Of a DNA stretch of 64,000 bases, positions 9,194-17,197 are shown one piece after another (positions within the stretch are counted from its first letter, which is position 1; every line of letters begins with the position of its first letter). Origin of the DNA: Alkalimonas amylolytica (GTDB taxonomy: Bacteria > Pseudomonadota > Gammaproteobacteria > Enterobacterales > Alteromonadaceae); NCBI RefSeq assembly GCF_900107845.1, contig NZ_FNRM01000009.1, forward strand, positions 1-64,000. The letters are read 5' to 3'. Position numbers and translations under genes: made by a program. The notes beneath the pieces are model-generated. The model saw only the letters and a list, made by a program, of their open reading frames with translations, searched no databases and was not told the DNA's origin.

Positions 9194-9604
9194 TCACAAG
9201 TTGTTGAACTCTCGGTTTAGTTGAAAGGTGCTCGAGGTCACATGACGTTCAATGTCGCGCAGCCGCAGCTCCAGACTGGTAAATTTATGGTTCAGATGCT
9301 GCAAGGCTTGCTTTGGAGGTTCACCCTTTTGCCAAACCTGGGTTTTTACCTCGACACTGTCTTCATCTCTGCCCTGCTCAATGCTGCCATGGCTGGCCTC
9401 GTACTTGGATTTCTTTTCCAGCACCACCCAAGCAGCAAAATAAAGCACCAGCACAAAGCTACCCATACCAAGAAATAAAGCAGCCAGGGTAATGATTCGT
9501 ACCAGCCAGTTTTCAATGCCAAAGTAATCGGCGACACCGGCACAGACCCCTGCGATTTTGCCATTGCGATCATCGCGCAGCAGCGGTTTACGTGACTTAG
9601 TCAT
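9194..9604 (-). CDS. pspC: Phage shock protein C, inner-membrane
   Basis: The product is 136 residues from the ATG at 9604 (MTKSRKPLLRD). PspC, with PspB, senses inner-membrane stress and releases PspA from PspF. The PspC domain is clear: KIAGVCAGVADYFGIENWLVRI, then a transmembrane segment (LAALFLGMGSFVLVLYFAAWVVL). A cytoplasmic C-terminal part includes a leucine-zipper-like stretch (LNHKFTSLELRLRDIERHV). The start overlaps the end of pspB by 8 bp and GGAGA lies in front of it. No pspD follows. Confidence 0.95.
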   Translation of the reverse strand: MTKSRKPLLRDDRNGKIAGVCAGVADYFGIENWLVRIITLAALFLGMGSFVLVLYFAAWVVLEKKSKYEASHGSIEQGRDEDSVEVKTQVWQKGEPPKQALQHLNHKFTSLELRLRDIERHVTSSTFQLNREFNNL

Positions 9605-9833
9605 GACGTTGTCTCCAGCGTGGACTTTCGGCATCTAAAATCGCCTCCAGCGTTTTAATACGCTCAGCCATCTTATCGGCTTTACGTGCCAGCTCATTGA
9701 GCTGGCCAAGCTCCTGATCGGTCAGTCCCTGACCAATCTTGTTTTTGCTACGGTAGTGCATAATCACCCATAGCGGTGCCACAAAGATCATAAATAAGAT
9801 CATAGGCACAAAAATCATTTCTTGGATTCCCAT
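9597..9833 (-). CDS. pspB: Phage shock protein B, inner-membrane
   Basis: This 78-residue protein has one N-terminal membrane helix (FVPMILFMIFVAPLWVIMHY) followed by a cytoplasmic basic and coiled-coil tail (LNELARKADKMAERIKTLEAIL). This is the standard PspB design and length. It works with PspC as the membrane part of the psp stress sensor. It lies between pspA and pspC in the operon, 27 bp after the pspA stop. Confidence 0.95.
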   Translation of the reverse strand: MGIQEMIFVPMILFMIFVAPLWVIMHYRSKNKIGQGLTDQELGQLNELARKADKMAERIKTLEAILDAESPRWRQRHD

Positions 9834-9860
9834 AGCTGGCTCCTGGTCTGCTTGGTCCGC

Positions 9861-10538
9861 TTAATCTGCTTTGCTGTCTTTTTTGCTGACAACTTTCGCT
9901 TTTAATGCTGCCAGCTCATTGTCAATTTTATCCTGCGCGGCTAACTCAGCAAACTCATCTTTCAGGGTTTTCTTACCCAGATCGTACGATTCGACCTGTG
10001 CCTCCATCGAATCAATTTTCTGCTCATAGCGCTCAAACTTATGCATCGCATCGTTCAACTTTTCGCTATGGAGTGTCTTTTTCACATCCAAGCGACTGGC
10101 CACGGTTTTTTGCCGCATCAGCATCGACTTCTGCCGCGCTTTGGCATCCGCCAGCTTTTCCTGCAATTGCGCAACTTCATGCTGCAGTTTGTTGATGTGC
10201 TCATCCAGATGTGCAATATCAGTTTCCACCGCATTGACTTGCTCAGCGGCTTTTTCCCGCTCGACCAGAGCGGCGCGGGCTAAATCTTCCCGCTCTTTTG
10301 ATAATGCCAGCTCGGCTTTACTCTGCCAGTCCGTGACTTCATCGTTCAGGCGATTCAGCGCACGTTGCAGATCTTTTTTCTCGGCAATGGTCTTGGCAGA
10401 GGAAGAGCGCACCTCTACCAGGGTGTCTTCCATCTCCTGAATAATTAGCCGTACCATTTTTTCCGGATCTTCGGCTTTATCCAGCAGTGAATTCAAATTT
10501 GAGTTGATAATGTCTGTAAAGCGACTGAAAATACCCAT
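9861..10538 (-). CDS. pspA: Phage shock protein A (ESCRT-III-like / PspF inhibitor)
   Basis: PspA is a 225-residue, largely coiled-coil protein of the PspA/IM30 family. It binds and inhibits PspF at rest and assembles on damaged inner membrane under stress. The start at 10538 (MGIFSRFTDIINSNLNSLLD) is the family N-terminus with its amphipathic membrane helix and is preceded by GAGG; 14 extra upstream codons are possible but unlikely. The RLIIQEMEDTLVEVR segment and long heptad helices follow. It is the first gene of pspABC and is divergent from pspF. Confidence 0.97.
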   Translation of the reverse strand: MGIFSRFTDIINSNLNSLLDKAEDPEKMVRLIIQEMEDTLVEVRSSSAKTIAEKKDLQRALNRLNDEVTDWQSKAELALSKEREDLARAALVEREKAAEQVNAVETDIAHLDEHINKLQHEVAQLQEKLADAKARQKSMLMRQKTVASRLDVKKTLHSEKLNDAMHKFERYEQKIDSMEAQVESYDLGKKTLKDEFAELAAQDKIDNELAALKAKVVSKKDSKAD

Positions 10539-10580
10539 CTTAGTTACCTCTTCAATTGGTCGGGATACAACAGAGTACAT

Positions 10581-10596
10581 TCACATTCCTTGCCAA
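10581..10596 (-). promoter_or_regulatory. Candidate sigma-54 promoter of pspABC
   Basis: The minus strand reads TTGGCAAG-N4-GTGA, resembling the -24/-12 elements (TTGGCACG-N4-TTGC) with correct spacing but an off-consensus -12 element. It lies 43 bp before the pspA start in the divergent pspF-pspA region, where a PspF-activated sigma-54 promoter is expected. Confidence 0.45.
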
Positions 10597-10667
10597 CTTT
10601 TCCAGAGCTATTAGCCATTGAATTTATTACATAAATAAATAAAGCAGAAAGAACTATGGCTAGGCAC

Positions 10668-10673
10668 TATAAT
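10668..10673 (+). promoter_or_regulatory. Candidate -10 element for pspF
   Basis: A perfect TATAAT lies 41 bp upstream of the pspF start. No good -35 hexamer is present at 16-18 bp, which fits a weak constitutive promoter. Confidence 0.35.
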
Positions 10674-10714
10674 GAAATACACTACTATTTGGTCATTTTC
10701 ACTAAAGTTACCCG

Positions 10715-11836
10715 ATGAGCAGAACACAACAACAAGATAATCTGATCGGCCAGTCCAATAGCTTTCTGACCGTGCTGGAGCAAGTCTCGCAAGCCGCACC
10801 GCTGAACAAGCCGGTGCTTATTATTGGCGAACGGGGTACCGGCAAAGAACTGATAGCTGCCCGCTTGCACTTTTTATCACAACGCTGGGATCAAAACTAC
10901 CTGACACTGAACTGTGCTGCCCTGAACGAAAACCTGCTGGAAAGTGAGTTGTTCGGTCATGAAGCAGGGGCATTTACTGGCGCCAGCAAGCGACATGAAG
11001 GCCGCTTTGAGCGAGCCAACGGTGGGACTTTATTTTTGGATGAACTAGCCAACACCCCAAGTCTGGTGCAGGAAAAACTTCTGCGGGTGATTGAATACGG
11101 CGAATTTGAGCGGGTCGGTGGTAGCCGCTCGGTGAAAGTGGATGTGCGGCTGATTTGCGCCACCAACGAAGACTTACCAGCCCTGGCTGAACAAGGCGAA
11201 TTTCGCGCCGATTTGTTAGATCGGCTGGCTTTTGATGTCATTACCTTGCCGCCGATGCGCGAGCGGCGTGAAGATATTCTGCTGCTGGCTGAACACTTTG
11301 CCATCAATATGGCACGCGAACTGGAATTCGAACTGTTCAGTGGCTTCAGTGACAAAGCCAAAAGAACCTTGCTGGATTACCACTGGCCGGGCAATGTGCG
11401 GGAACTGAAAAATGTGGTGGAACGCAGTGTCTATCGCACCAACAACCCTTATGTACCGGTGCATGACATCCTACTTGATCCCTTTGAATCACCATTTCGA
11501 CCAAAACAACGGGTAAAAACACGGGATCGGCAGAGCAGTGCTGCAACTGAGCCAGCAGAGAAGCCGGTGACCAGTGAATCCTCCGCGAAAATTAACAGCC
11601 CTGGCCAGATAGCGCACGAACTTCCTCAGATCCACCCAGAACAGCCGCTGGACTTTAAAACGGTCTCACAACAGTTTGAAATTAATCTGCTAAAGCAGGC
11701 GCTTACAGCCTGCCAGTTCAACCAGAAAAAAACTGCCGAATGCCTGGGGTTAACCTACCATCAGTTACGTGGCTATATGAAAAAATACCAGTTACTGGAC
11801 AGCCAACAGGACTCACATGTTGAAGCCATTGATTAG
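10715..11836 (+). CDS. pspF: PspF, sigma-54 enhancer-binding activator of psp genes
   Basis: This AAA+ activator of sigma-54 RNA polymerase has 373 residues and no N-terminal receiver domain, as is typical of PspF. Walker A is GERGTGKE (38-45), the sigma-54 loop GAFTGA is at 85-90, Walker B is GGTLFLDE, and a Fis-type helix-turn-helix lies at about 335-362 (FNQKKTAECLGLTYHQLRGY). It is longer than the usual protein of about 325 residues because of a low-complexity linker (about 255-320) between AAA+ and DNA-binding domains. It is divergent from pspA, and its 3' end overlaps the sapA start by 20 bp. Confidence 0.95.
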   Translation: MSRTQQQDNLIGQSNSFLTVLEQVSQAAPLNKPVLIIGERGTGKELIAARLHFLSQRWDQNYLTLNCAALNENLLESELFGHEAGAFTGASKRHEGRFERANGGTLFLDELANTPSLVQEKLLRVIEYGEFERVGGSRSVKVDVRLICATNEDLPALAEQGEFRADLLDRLAFDVITLPPMRERREDILLLAEHFAINMARELEFELFSGFSDKAKRTLLDYHWPGNVRELKNVVERSVYRTNNPYVPVHDILLDPFESPFRPKQRVKTRDRQSSAATEPAEKPVTSESSAKINSPGQIAHELPQIHPEQPLDFKTVSQQFEINLLKQALTACQFNQKKTAECLGLTYHQLRGYMKKYQLLDSQQDSHVEAID

Positions 11837-13451
11837 CCGTAGCTTACCACCGGCCCTGCTGGCTTTGTTGCTGGCAGCTTGCCAGCCAGATATGCCAGCC
11901 GAAGTCCGCTCAGGGTTGGTGTATTGCAGCGAAGGCTCACCAGAGAGTTTTAATCCGCAGTTGGTGACCTCCGGCACCACCATTGATGCTACCAGCCGGC
12001 AGCTATTCGATCGTTTGCTGGATATCAATCCGGACACTGGTGAATTCAGACCAGCGCTGGCAACCCACTGGGAAATCCGCGAAGATGGCCTGAGCTACAC
12101 CTTTTATCTGCGACCAGGTGTGCAATTTCATCAAACCGACTATTTTAGCCCAAGCCGGCCACTGACCTCTGCCGATGTACGTTTTAGCTTCGAACGAATC
12201 ATGCTGACAGAGCATCCCTTTCATGCTGTTAGCGGAGGCGATTACCCTTATTTTCAGACCGTAGACTGGGCCAATCGTGTTGTTCGTATCGCCACTCCGA
12301 CAGACGAGCAGGTGGTCTTTTACCTGCGTCAGCGCGATAGCTCTTTCTTATCCAACCTGGCTACCGATTTTGCCGTGATCCATTCTGCCGAATACGCGCA
12401 ACAGTTGGTAGAGCAAAACCAACGTCAGCGGCTGGATACGCACCCCATTGGTACTGGTCCTTTTAAGTTTCGCGAATACCGTAAAGATGTATTTATTCGC
12501 TACTACCGTCACGGCAGCTATTGGGGAGAGCCAAGCCAGCTGGAACAGTTGGTCATCGATATAGAGCCCAATAACGCCAAGCGCATGGCTCGCCTGCTAA
12601 CCCATGAGTGTGACATCATTGCTTACCCTCGGATGGCGGAGCTTGAACTTATCAGCAAGCGCGACGATGTGCGAGTACAGCAGCAAACCAGTATGAATGT
12701 TGGCTTCTGGGCTTTTAACACCAGCAAGGAGCCATTCAATAACAGCAAAGTTCGCCGGGCATTGTCCATGGCCATTAATCGTGACGCTATCCTGCAAGCG
12801 GTGTACTTTAATCAAGCAGAAGCAGCAACCTCTTTATTGCCCCCAACCTCCTGGGGCCACAACCCTACCCTTCTGCCCGTACCATACAATCCCGAAGCAG
12901 CCAGATCCTTGCTGGCAGAGGCAGGCTATCCTTATGGTTTTAATATGACCATCTGGGCCATGCCTATCCAGCGATTATACAACCCAAATGCCACCCGGAT
13001 GGCTGAAATGATGCAGGCCGATCTGGCGCGGATTGGAGTGCGTGCCAGTATTGTTACTCTGGAATGGAATGCCTTTCGCCGCCAACTCAGGCAAGGAGAA
13101 CATGACTCTGTATTGCTGGGCTGGAATGCTGACAACACCGATCCAGATAACTTCTTTCGGCCACTAGTTAGCTGCAACGGCGTAGACAGTGGCACCAATC
13201 GAGCACTCTGGTGCGATCCAGCCTTTGATGCATTGATAGCGCAAGCACTGCTCACTGACAATCAAACCATTCGTCGTAGCTATTATTGGGCAGCTCAACA
13301 GTATCTGGCTGAACATCTGCCCCTACTGCCTCTGGCCCATGCTAAACGTTTTCAAGCTGTGAATCACCGGGTTGAAGGCGTTGGCATTAACCCTTATGGC
13401 GGCATTGATCTTTCGACGGCTTTTAAGCGGCCGGATAAGGACACGCCATGA
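11817..13451 (+). CDS. sapA: Sap ABC transporter, substrate-binding lipoprotein
   Basis: This 544-residue dipeptide/oligopeptide-type solute-binding protein (SBP family 5) belongs to the SapABCDF importer, linked to antimicrobial-peptide resistance and peptide or polyamine uptake in enterobacteria. The N-terminus has a lipobox (LLLAAC, Cys22), so this copy is predicted to be a lipoprotein. The family signature follows (YCSEGSPESFNPQL, THWEIREDGLSYTFYLRPGVQF). It overlaps pspF by 20 bp and sapB by 4 bp, implying translational coupling along the row. Confidence 0.92.
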   Translation: MLKPLISRSLPPALLALLLAACQPDMPAEVRSGLVYCSEGSPESFNPQLVTSGTTIDATSRQLFDRLLDINPDTGEFRPALATHWEIREDGLSYTFYLRPGVQFHQTDYFSPSRPLTSADVRFSFERIMLTEHPFHAVSGGDYPYFQTVDWANRVVRIATPTDEQVVFYLRQRDSSFLSNLATDFAVIHSAEYAQQLVEQNQRQRLDTHPIGTGPFKFREYRKDVFIRYYRHGSYWGEPSQLEQLVIDIEPNNAKRMARLLTHECDIIAYPRMAELELISKRDDVRVQQQTSMNVGFWAFNTSKEPFNNSKVRRALSMAINRDAILQAVYFNQAEAATSLLPPTSWGHNPTLLPVPYNPEAARSLLAEAGYPYGFNMTIWAMPIQRLYNPNATRMAEMMQADLARIGVRASIVTLEWNAFRRQLRQGEHDSVLLGWNADNTDPDNFFRPLVSCNGVDSGTNRALWCDPAFDALIAQALLTDNQTIRRSYYWAAQQYLAEHLPLLPLAHAKRFQAVNHRVEGVGINPYGGIDLSTAFKRPDKDTP

Positions 13452-14476
13452 TCTGGCATTATCTGGTCCGACGATTATTCCTGCTGTCTTTCGTATTCTT
13501 TGCTCTGACCTGCTTTGCTTTTAGTTTAGGGCATTTGTTTCCTGGCGATCCGCTGGTGAACTTCAGTGGTATCAGCCAGCCGGATGATGAACTGCTGCCG
13601 ATTCTGGTGCAACAGTATCAGCTGGATAATGGTTATTTGCAGCAATACATCGCTTTTTTACAGCGCATTTTGCAAGGAGATTGGGGCCTGTCACTGGCCA
13701 GCCAGCAGCCGGTACTGTACGAACTTTCGCAGGTATTCCCTGCCACACTGGAATTGGTTGCTTATGCCTTGCTGATCTCATTTGTTCTAGGCGTACCACT
13801 TGGATTATTGGCAGCGATTAAAGCCAGTCACTGGTCTGGTCGGGTCATTTCAACCATCGCCCTGCTCGGCTACTCTTTGCCTATTTTTTGGTGGGCCCTG
13901 TTGATGATCATGCTGTTCAGTATTGGTCTGGGTTGGTTTCCGACTTCAGGCCGTATCAGTGTGCTGTATGAAATCCCTTCTGTAACCGGTTTTATGCTGC
14001 CGGACATTTTGCTATCAGGCCAAACATACTGGCAAGCTGCATTACAGGATGCCATCCGTCACTTGTGGCTGCCGGCTTTTGTGTTAGCGACCTACCCGAC
14101 TACGGTAATGATCCGCTTTACCCGCGATGCCATGCTGAATGTATGGCAACAAAGCTACATCAAAACCGCACGAGCCAAAGGATTAAGCCGTAGCCAGGTA
14201 CTTTATCGTCACGGTTTACGCAACGCCATGTTGCCAGTAATGCGTCAACTTGGCCTGCAGTTTAGTACCCTGGTGACACTGGCAATGATTTCTGAATTGA
14301 TTTTTTCCTGGCCAGGCATTGGTCTCTGGTTGCTCGATAGCATCAGTCAACGCAACTACCCGGCCATCCAGGGAGGACTGCTGGTGATTTCCAGCCTGGT
14401 GATCCTGGTCAATATCCTGATGGACGTGTTGCATACCCTGTTTAATCCACTGGCAAGGAAACAAGCCAATGGCTAA
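13448..14476 (+). CDS. sapB: Sap ABC transporter permease
   Basis: A 342-residue inner-membrane permease of the DppB/OppB type with about six transmembrane segments. The cytoplasmic EAA-type loop that contacts the ATPases is visible near the C-terminal third (IKTARAKGLSRSQVLYRHGLRNA). It follows sapA with a 4-bp overlap and overlaps sapC by 8 bp. Together with SapC it forms the channel of the importer. Confidence 0.95.
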   Translation: MIWHYLVRRLFLLSFVFFALTCFAFSLGHLFPGDPLVNFSGISQPDDELLPILVQQYQLDNGYLQQYIAFLQRILQGDWGLSLASQQPVLYELSQVFPATLELVAYALLISFVLGVPLGLLAAIKASHWSGRVISTIALLGYSLPIFWWALLMIMLFSIGLGWFPTSGRISVLYEIPSVTGFMLPDILLSGQTYWQAALQDAIRHLWLPAFVLATYPTTVMIRFTRDAMLNVWQQSYIKTARAKGLSRSQVLYRHGLRNAMLPVMRQLGLQFSTLVTLAMISELIFSWPGIGLWLLDSISQRNYPAIQGGLLVISSLVILVNILMDVLHTLFNPLARKQANG

Positions 14477-15362
14477 ATTTCAATGGCTTTATCATAAAAC
14501 AGAGCATGGACCACTTAGTCAGCTTTGGGTCAGTTTCCGTCAACAGCACTCGGCAGTCATTGGCTTGATGCTATTTGGCTTCTTTACCCTGATTGCCCTG
14601 TTTGGCCCAGTGCTCACACCTTATGATCCTTACTTGCAAAATCCGGATGCCTTGCTTTTACCGCCGTCTTGGGATGATATGGGGGATGTACGCTACTTAC
14701 TGGGTACCGATGACTTAGGCCGGGATCAGCTCTCACGCCTGATCAAAGGAGCCAGTTACACCTTCGGTATTGCATTGATCACAGCACTGGGCGCCATGCT
14801 CCTTGGCCTTTTGCTTGGTGTGCTTGCCGGTATGAGCAAAGGCTTTCGTGCCAGCGCTTTCAACCATGTGTTGGACTTGGCTCTGACCATCCCTTCGTTG
14901 TTATTAGCCATCATTATTGTGGCTATTCTTGGACCGGGTCTTATCAACACGATCTGGGCCATTATGCTGGCTTTGCTGCCACAGTTTGTGCACGGTGTAC
15001 GCAACACCATTTTACAACAGCTGGAGCAGGAGTATGTCATTGCTTACCGTCTGGATGGCGCCAACAACTGGCAGATTTTACGTTACGTTATTTTTCCCAA
15101 TACCTGGGAACAACTGACGGTCTTGTTCAGTATGGCGTTATCCACCGCTATACTGGATATAGCAGCACTGGGATTTTTAGGTCTGGGAGCACAGGCACCT
15201 GCTGCAGAATGGGGCCTGATGGTGGCTGATGCGCTGGATCTGATTTACCTATCCCCCTGGAGTATTGCCTTGCCTGGTTTACTGATTTTTATTGCGGTGC
15301 TCAGCGTCAATCTGGTATCTGATGGTTTGAGAACCGCAGTACGCAAACGGCAGGAAAACTGA
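14469..15362 (+). CDS. sapC: Sap ABC transporter permease
   Basis: A 297-residue inner-membrane permease of the DppC/OppC type. The N-terminal helix (IGLMLFGFFTLIALFGPVL) and the segment LLGTDDLGRDQLSRLIKGA are typical of the family. The EAA-like loop (EYVIAYRLDGANNWQILRYVIFPN) contacts SapD/SapF. It ends on the base where sapD begins (one-base overlap), consistent with one polycistronic mRNA. Confidence 0.95.
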   Translation: MAKFQWLYHKTEHGPLSQLWVSFRQQHSAVIGLMLFGFFTLIALFGPVLTPYDPYLQNPDALLLPPSWDDMGDVRYLLGTDDLGRDQLSRLIKGASYTFGIALITALGAMLLGLLLGVLAGMSKGFRASAFNHVLDLALTIPSLLLAIIIVAILGPGLINTIWAIMLALLPQFVHGVRNTILQQLEQEYVIAYRLDGANNWQILRYVIFPNTWEQLTVLFSMALSTAILDIAALGFLGLGAQAPAAEWGLMVADALDLIYLSPWSIALPGLLIFIAVLSVNLVSDGLRTAVRKRQEN

Positions 15363-16357
15363 TGTTACTACTCGATATCCGCAATCTGACACTTGAGCTG
15401 GAAACCAGCCAAGGCTTGATACGAGCCGTGGACAGAGTGAGCCTGAGTTTGCGCGAAGGAGAAATCCGTGGCTTGGTCGGTGAATCTGGTTCGGGTAAAA
15501 GCCTGATTGCCAAGGCCATCGTCGGTGTGCTTAATCAACGCTGGCGCATCAAAGCTGATCGATTCCACTGGTGTGGAGTCGACTTGCTGCAGCTCCCGTA
15601 CGATCAACAGCGAAAAATCATCGGCCGTGACATTGCCATGATCTATCAGGAGCCGAGCAAATGCCTTGATCCAACGGCTCTCATTGCTGAGCAACTGCAT
15701 GAGTCTATCCCCAATCAGCTGTTAAAAGGTGGCTGGTGGAATCGCGCCAGGGAAAAGCGTAAGAAAGCTATTGCCTTACTGCATAAGGTCGGTATCAAAG
15801 AGCACCAATCGGTGCTGGAAAGCTATCCCTATCAGTTGTCGGAAGGGGTTTGCCAGAAAGTGATGATTGCCATGGCCATCGCCAAAAACCCGAAGCTGCT
15901 CATTGCTGATGAGCCCACCACTGCGCTTGAGGCTTCGACTCAGGCGCAACTATTTCGCCTGATTAGCAGTCTGAATCAACTCAAAGGCATGTCCGTCTTA
16001 CTAATCAGCAATGAACTGGACAGTATTGCCCGCTATACCCATCATTTATCGGTACTGTACTGTGGCCAGTTGGTCGAATCCGGTGAAACCGCCAAGTTGT
16101 TGGCGCAACCTTTCCATCCGTACACCAATGCACTGATTAAAAGTGTACCAGAATTTCAACCTGAACTAGCGCCGAAAAGTCAGCTCTATGCACTGCCCGG
16201 CAGCATCCCGACCTTGCAACATTTGCCAGTTGGGTGTCGGCTTGGACCTCGCTGCCCCAATGCAAGAAAGGAGTGTGTGCATACGCCAGCACTGGAGCGA
16301 AAGCAGCACCACTTTTTCAGCTGTCACTTCCCATTGCAGTACAAGGAGCCACAATGA
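15362..16357 (+). CDS. sapD: Sap ABC transporter ATP-binding protein SapD
   Basis: This 331-residue ABC ATPase carries Walker A GESGSGKS, a variant signature LSEGVCQKV and Walker B LLIADEPTT. The C-terminal oligopeptide-transporter extension with a cysteine cluster is present (CRLGPRCPNARKEC). The LSEGxCQKV form of the signature is the one known from SapD proteins. It overlaps the sapF start by four bases (ATGA). Confidence 0.95.
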   Translation: MLLLDIRNLTLELETSQGLIRAVDRVSLSLREGEIRGLVGESGSGKSLIAKAIVGVLNQRWRIKADRFHWCGVDLLQLPYDQQRKIIGRDIAMIYQEPSKCLDPTALIAEQLHESIPNQLLKGGWWNRAREKRKKAIALLHKVGIKEHQSVLESYPYQLSEGVCQKVMIAMAIAKNPKLLIADEPTTALEASTQAQLFRLISSLNQLKGMSVLLISNELDSIARYTHHLSVLYCGQLVESGETAKLLAQPFHPYTNALIKSVPEFQPELAPKSQLYALPGSIPTLQHLPVGCRLGPRCPNARKECVHTPALERKQHHFFSCHFPLQYKEPQ

Positions 16358-17115
16358 GTCAGCTACTGGAGGTGGTGAACCTGTGCAAACACTATCGAAA
16401 ACAACTTGGTCTTTTCCGCCAAACCACAATTCAGGCTCTGGATCAGGTTAGCTTTTCGTTAGATGCAGCACAAACCCTGGCCGTGGTCGGCGAAACAGGC
16501 TCTGGCAAAAGCACCCTTGCCAAAGTGCTGGTTGGCATTGAGCAACCGGATGAGGGAGAAATCCGACTGGCAGGTAAAGCCGTGACTTTAACCCACTACC
16601 GCAAGTACAACCATGTGATCCGTTATATGTTTCAGGATGCTGAGCGGGCTCTGAACCCTTCTCAAAAGGTGGGTAGTATGCTGGACGATGTACTTCGTTT
16701 CAGCACCGTGCTGGATGAGACTCAGCGCCAACAGAAAATTCTGCAAAGTCTGCAGCAAGTCGGGCTGATGGATGAACACATCAACTTTTATCCGCACATG
16801 TTTTCCGCCGGACAGCAACAACGGGTAGCATTAGCCAGAGCTTTAATCCTTGATCCCAAAATTTTGATTCTGGATGAAGCCCTGACGGTTCTGGACCCAA
16901 CCCTGCGGGCGCAAATCGTTAACCTGTTGCTGGAGCTGCAGCAACAAAAGGGTTTGTCGTATTTATTAATCAGTAAAAATCTGCGGTTGGTGCGACATAT
17001 CAGCGATCATTGTTTGGTGATGCAACACGGGCAAGTAGTGGAAGCCGGGGCCACAGAGCAATTATTAGAGCAGCCTCATCACCCCCATACTCGTAAGCTG
17101 ATGGGGCTGAGTTAA
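16354..17115 (+). CDS. sapF: Sap ABC transporter ATP-binding protein SapF
   Basis: This second ATPase of the Sap importer has 253 residues from the ATG at 16354 (MSQLLEVVNL). A longer frame from 16234 would overlap sapD heavily and is not used; AAGGAG lies upstream of 16354. Walker A is GETGSGKST, the signature FSAGQQQRVALARAL and Walker B ILILDEAL. It is the last gene of the run and a bidirectional terminator follows. Confidence 0.95.
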   Translation: MSQLLEVVNLCKHYRKQLGLFRQTTIQALDQVSFSLDAAQTLAVVGETGSGKSTLAKVLVGIEQPDEGEIRLAGKAVTLTHYRKYNHVIRYMFQDAERALNPSQKVGSMLDDVLRFSTVLDETQRQQKILQSLQQVGLMDEHINFYPHMFSAGQQQRVALARALILDPKILILDEALTVLDPTLRAQIVNLLLELQQQKGLSYLLISKNLRLVRHISDHCLVMQHGQVVEAGATEQLLEQPHHPHTRKLMGLS

Positions 17116-17150
17116 CCATCGATAGTAAGCAAAACACCCATCCAACCAAT

Positions 17151-17185
17151 AAAAAACCCCGCATCTTAGTACGGGGTTTGTTTTG
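17151..17185. terminator. Bidirectional terminator between sapF and ppiD
   Basis: AAACCCCG / CGGGGTTT stem with a 10-nt loop, flanked by an A-run on the left and a T-rich tract (GTTTTG) on the right. It serves the convergent sapF (+) and ppiD (-). Confidence 0.85.
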
Positions 17186-17197
17186 ATAACAGTACGC

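Noticed and set aside
16234-16353. Upstream start for sapF giving 293 residues
   Set aside because: It would overlap sapD by more than 120 bases; the ATG at 16354 has a good ribosome-binding site and family-like N-terminus.
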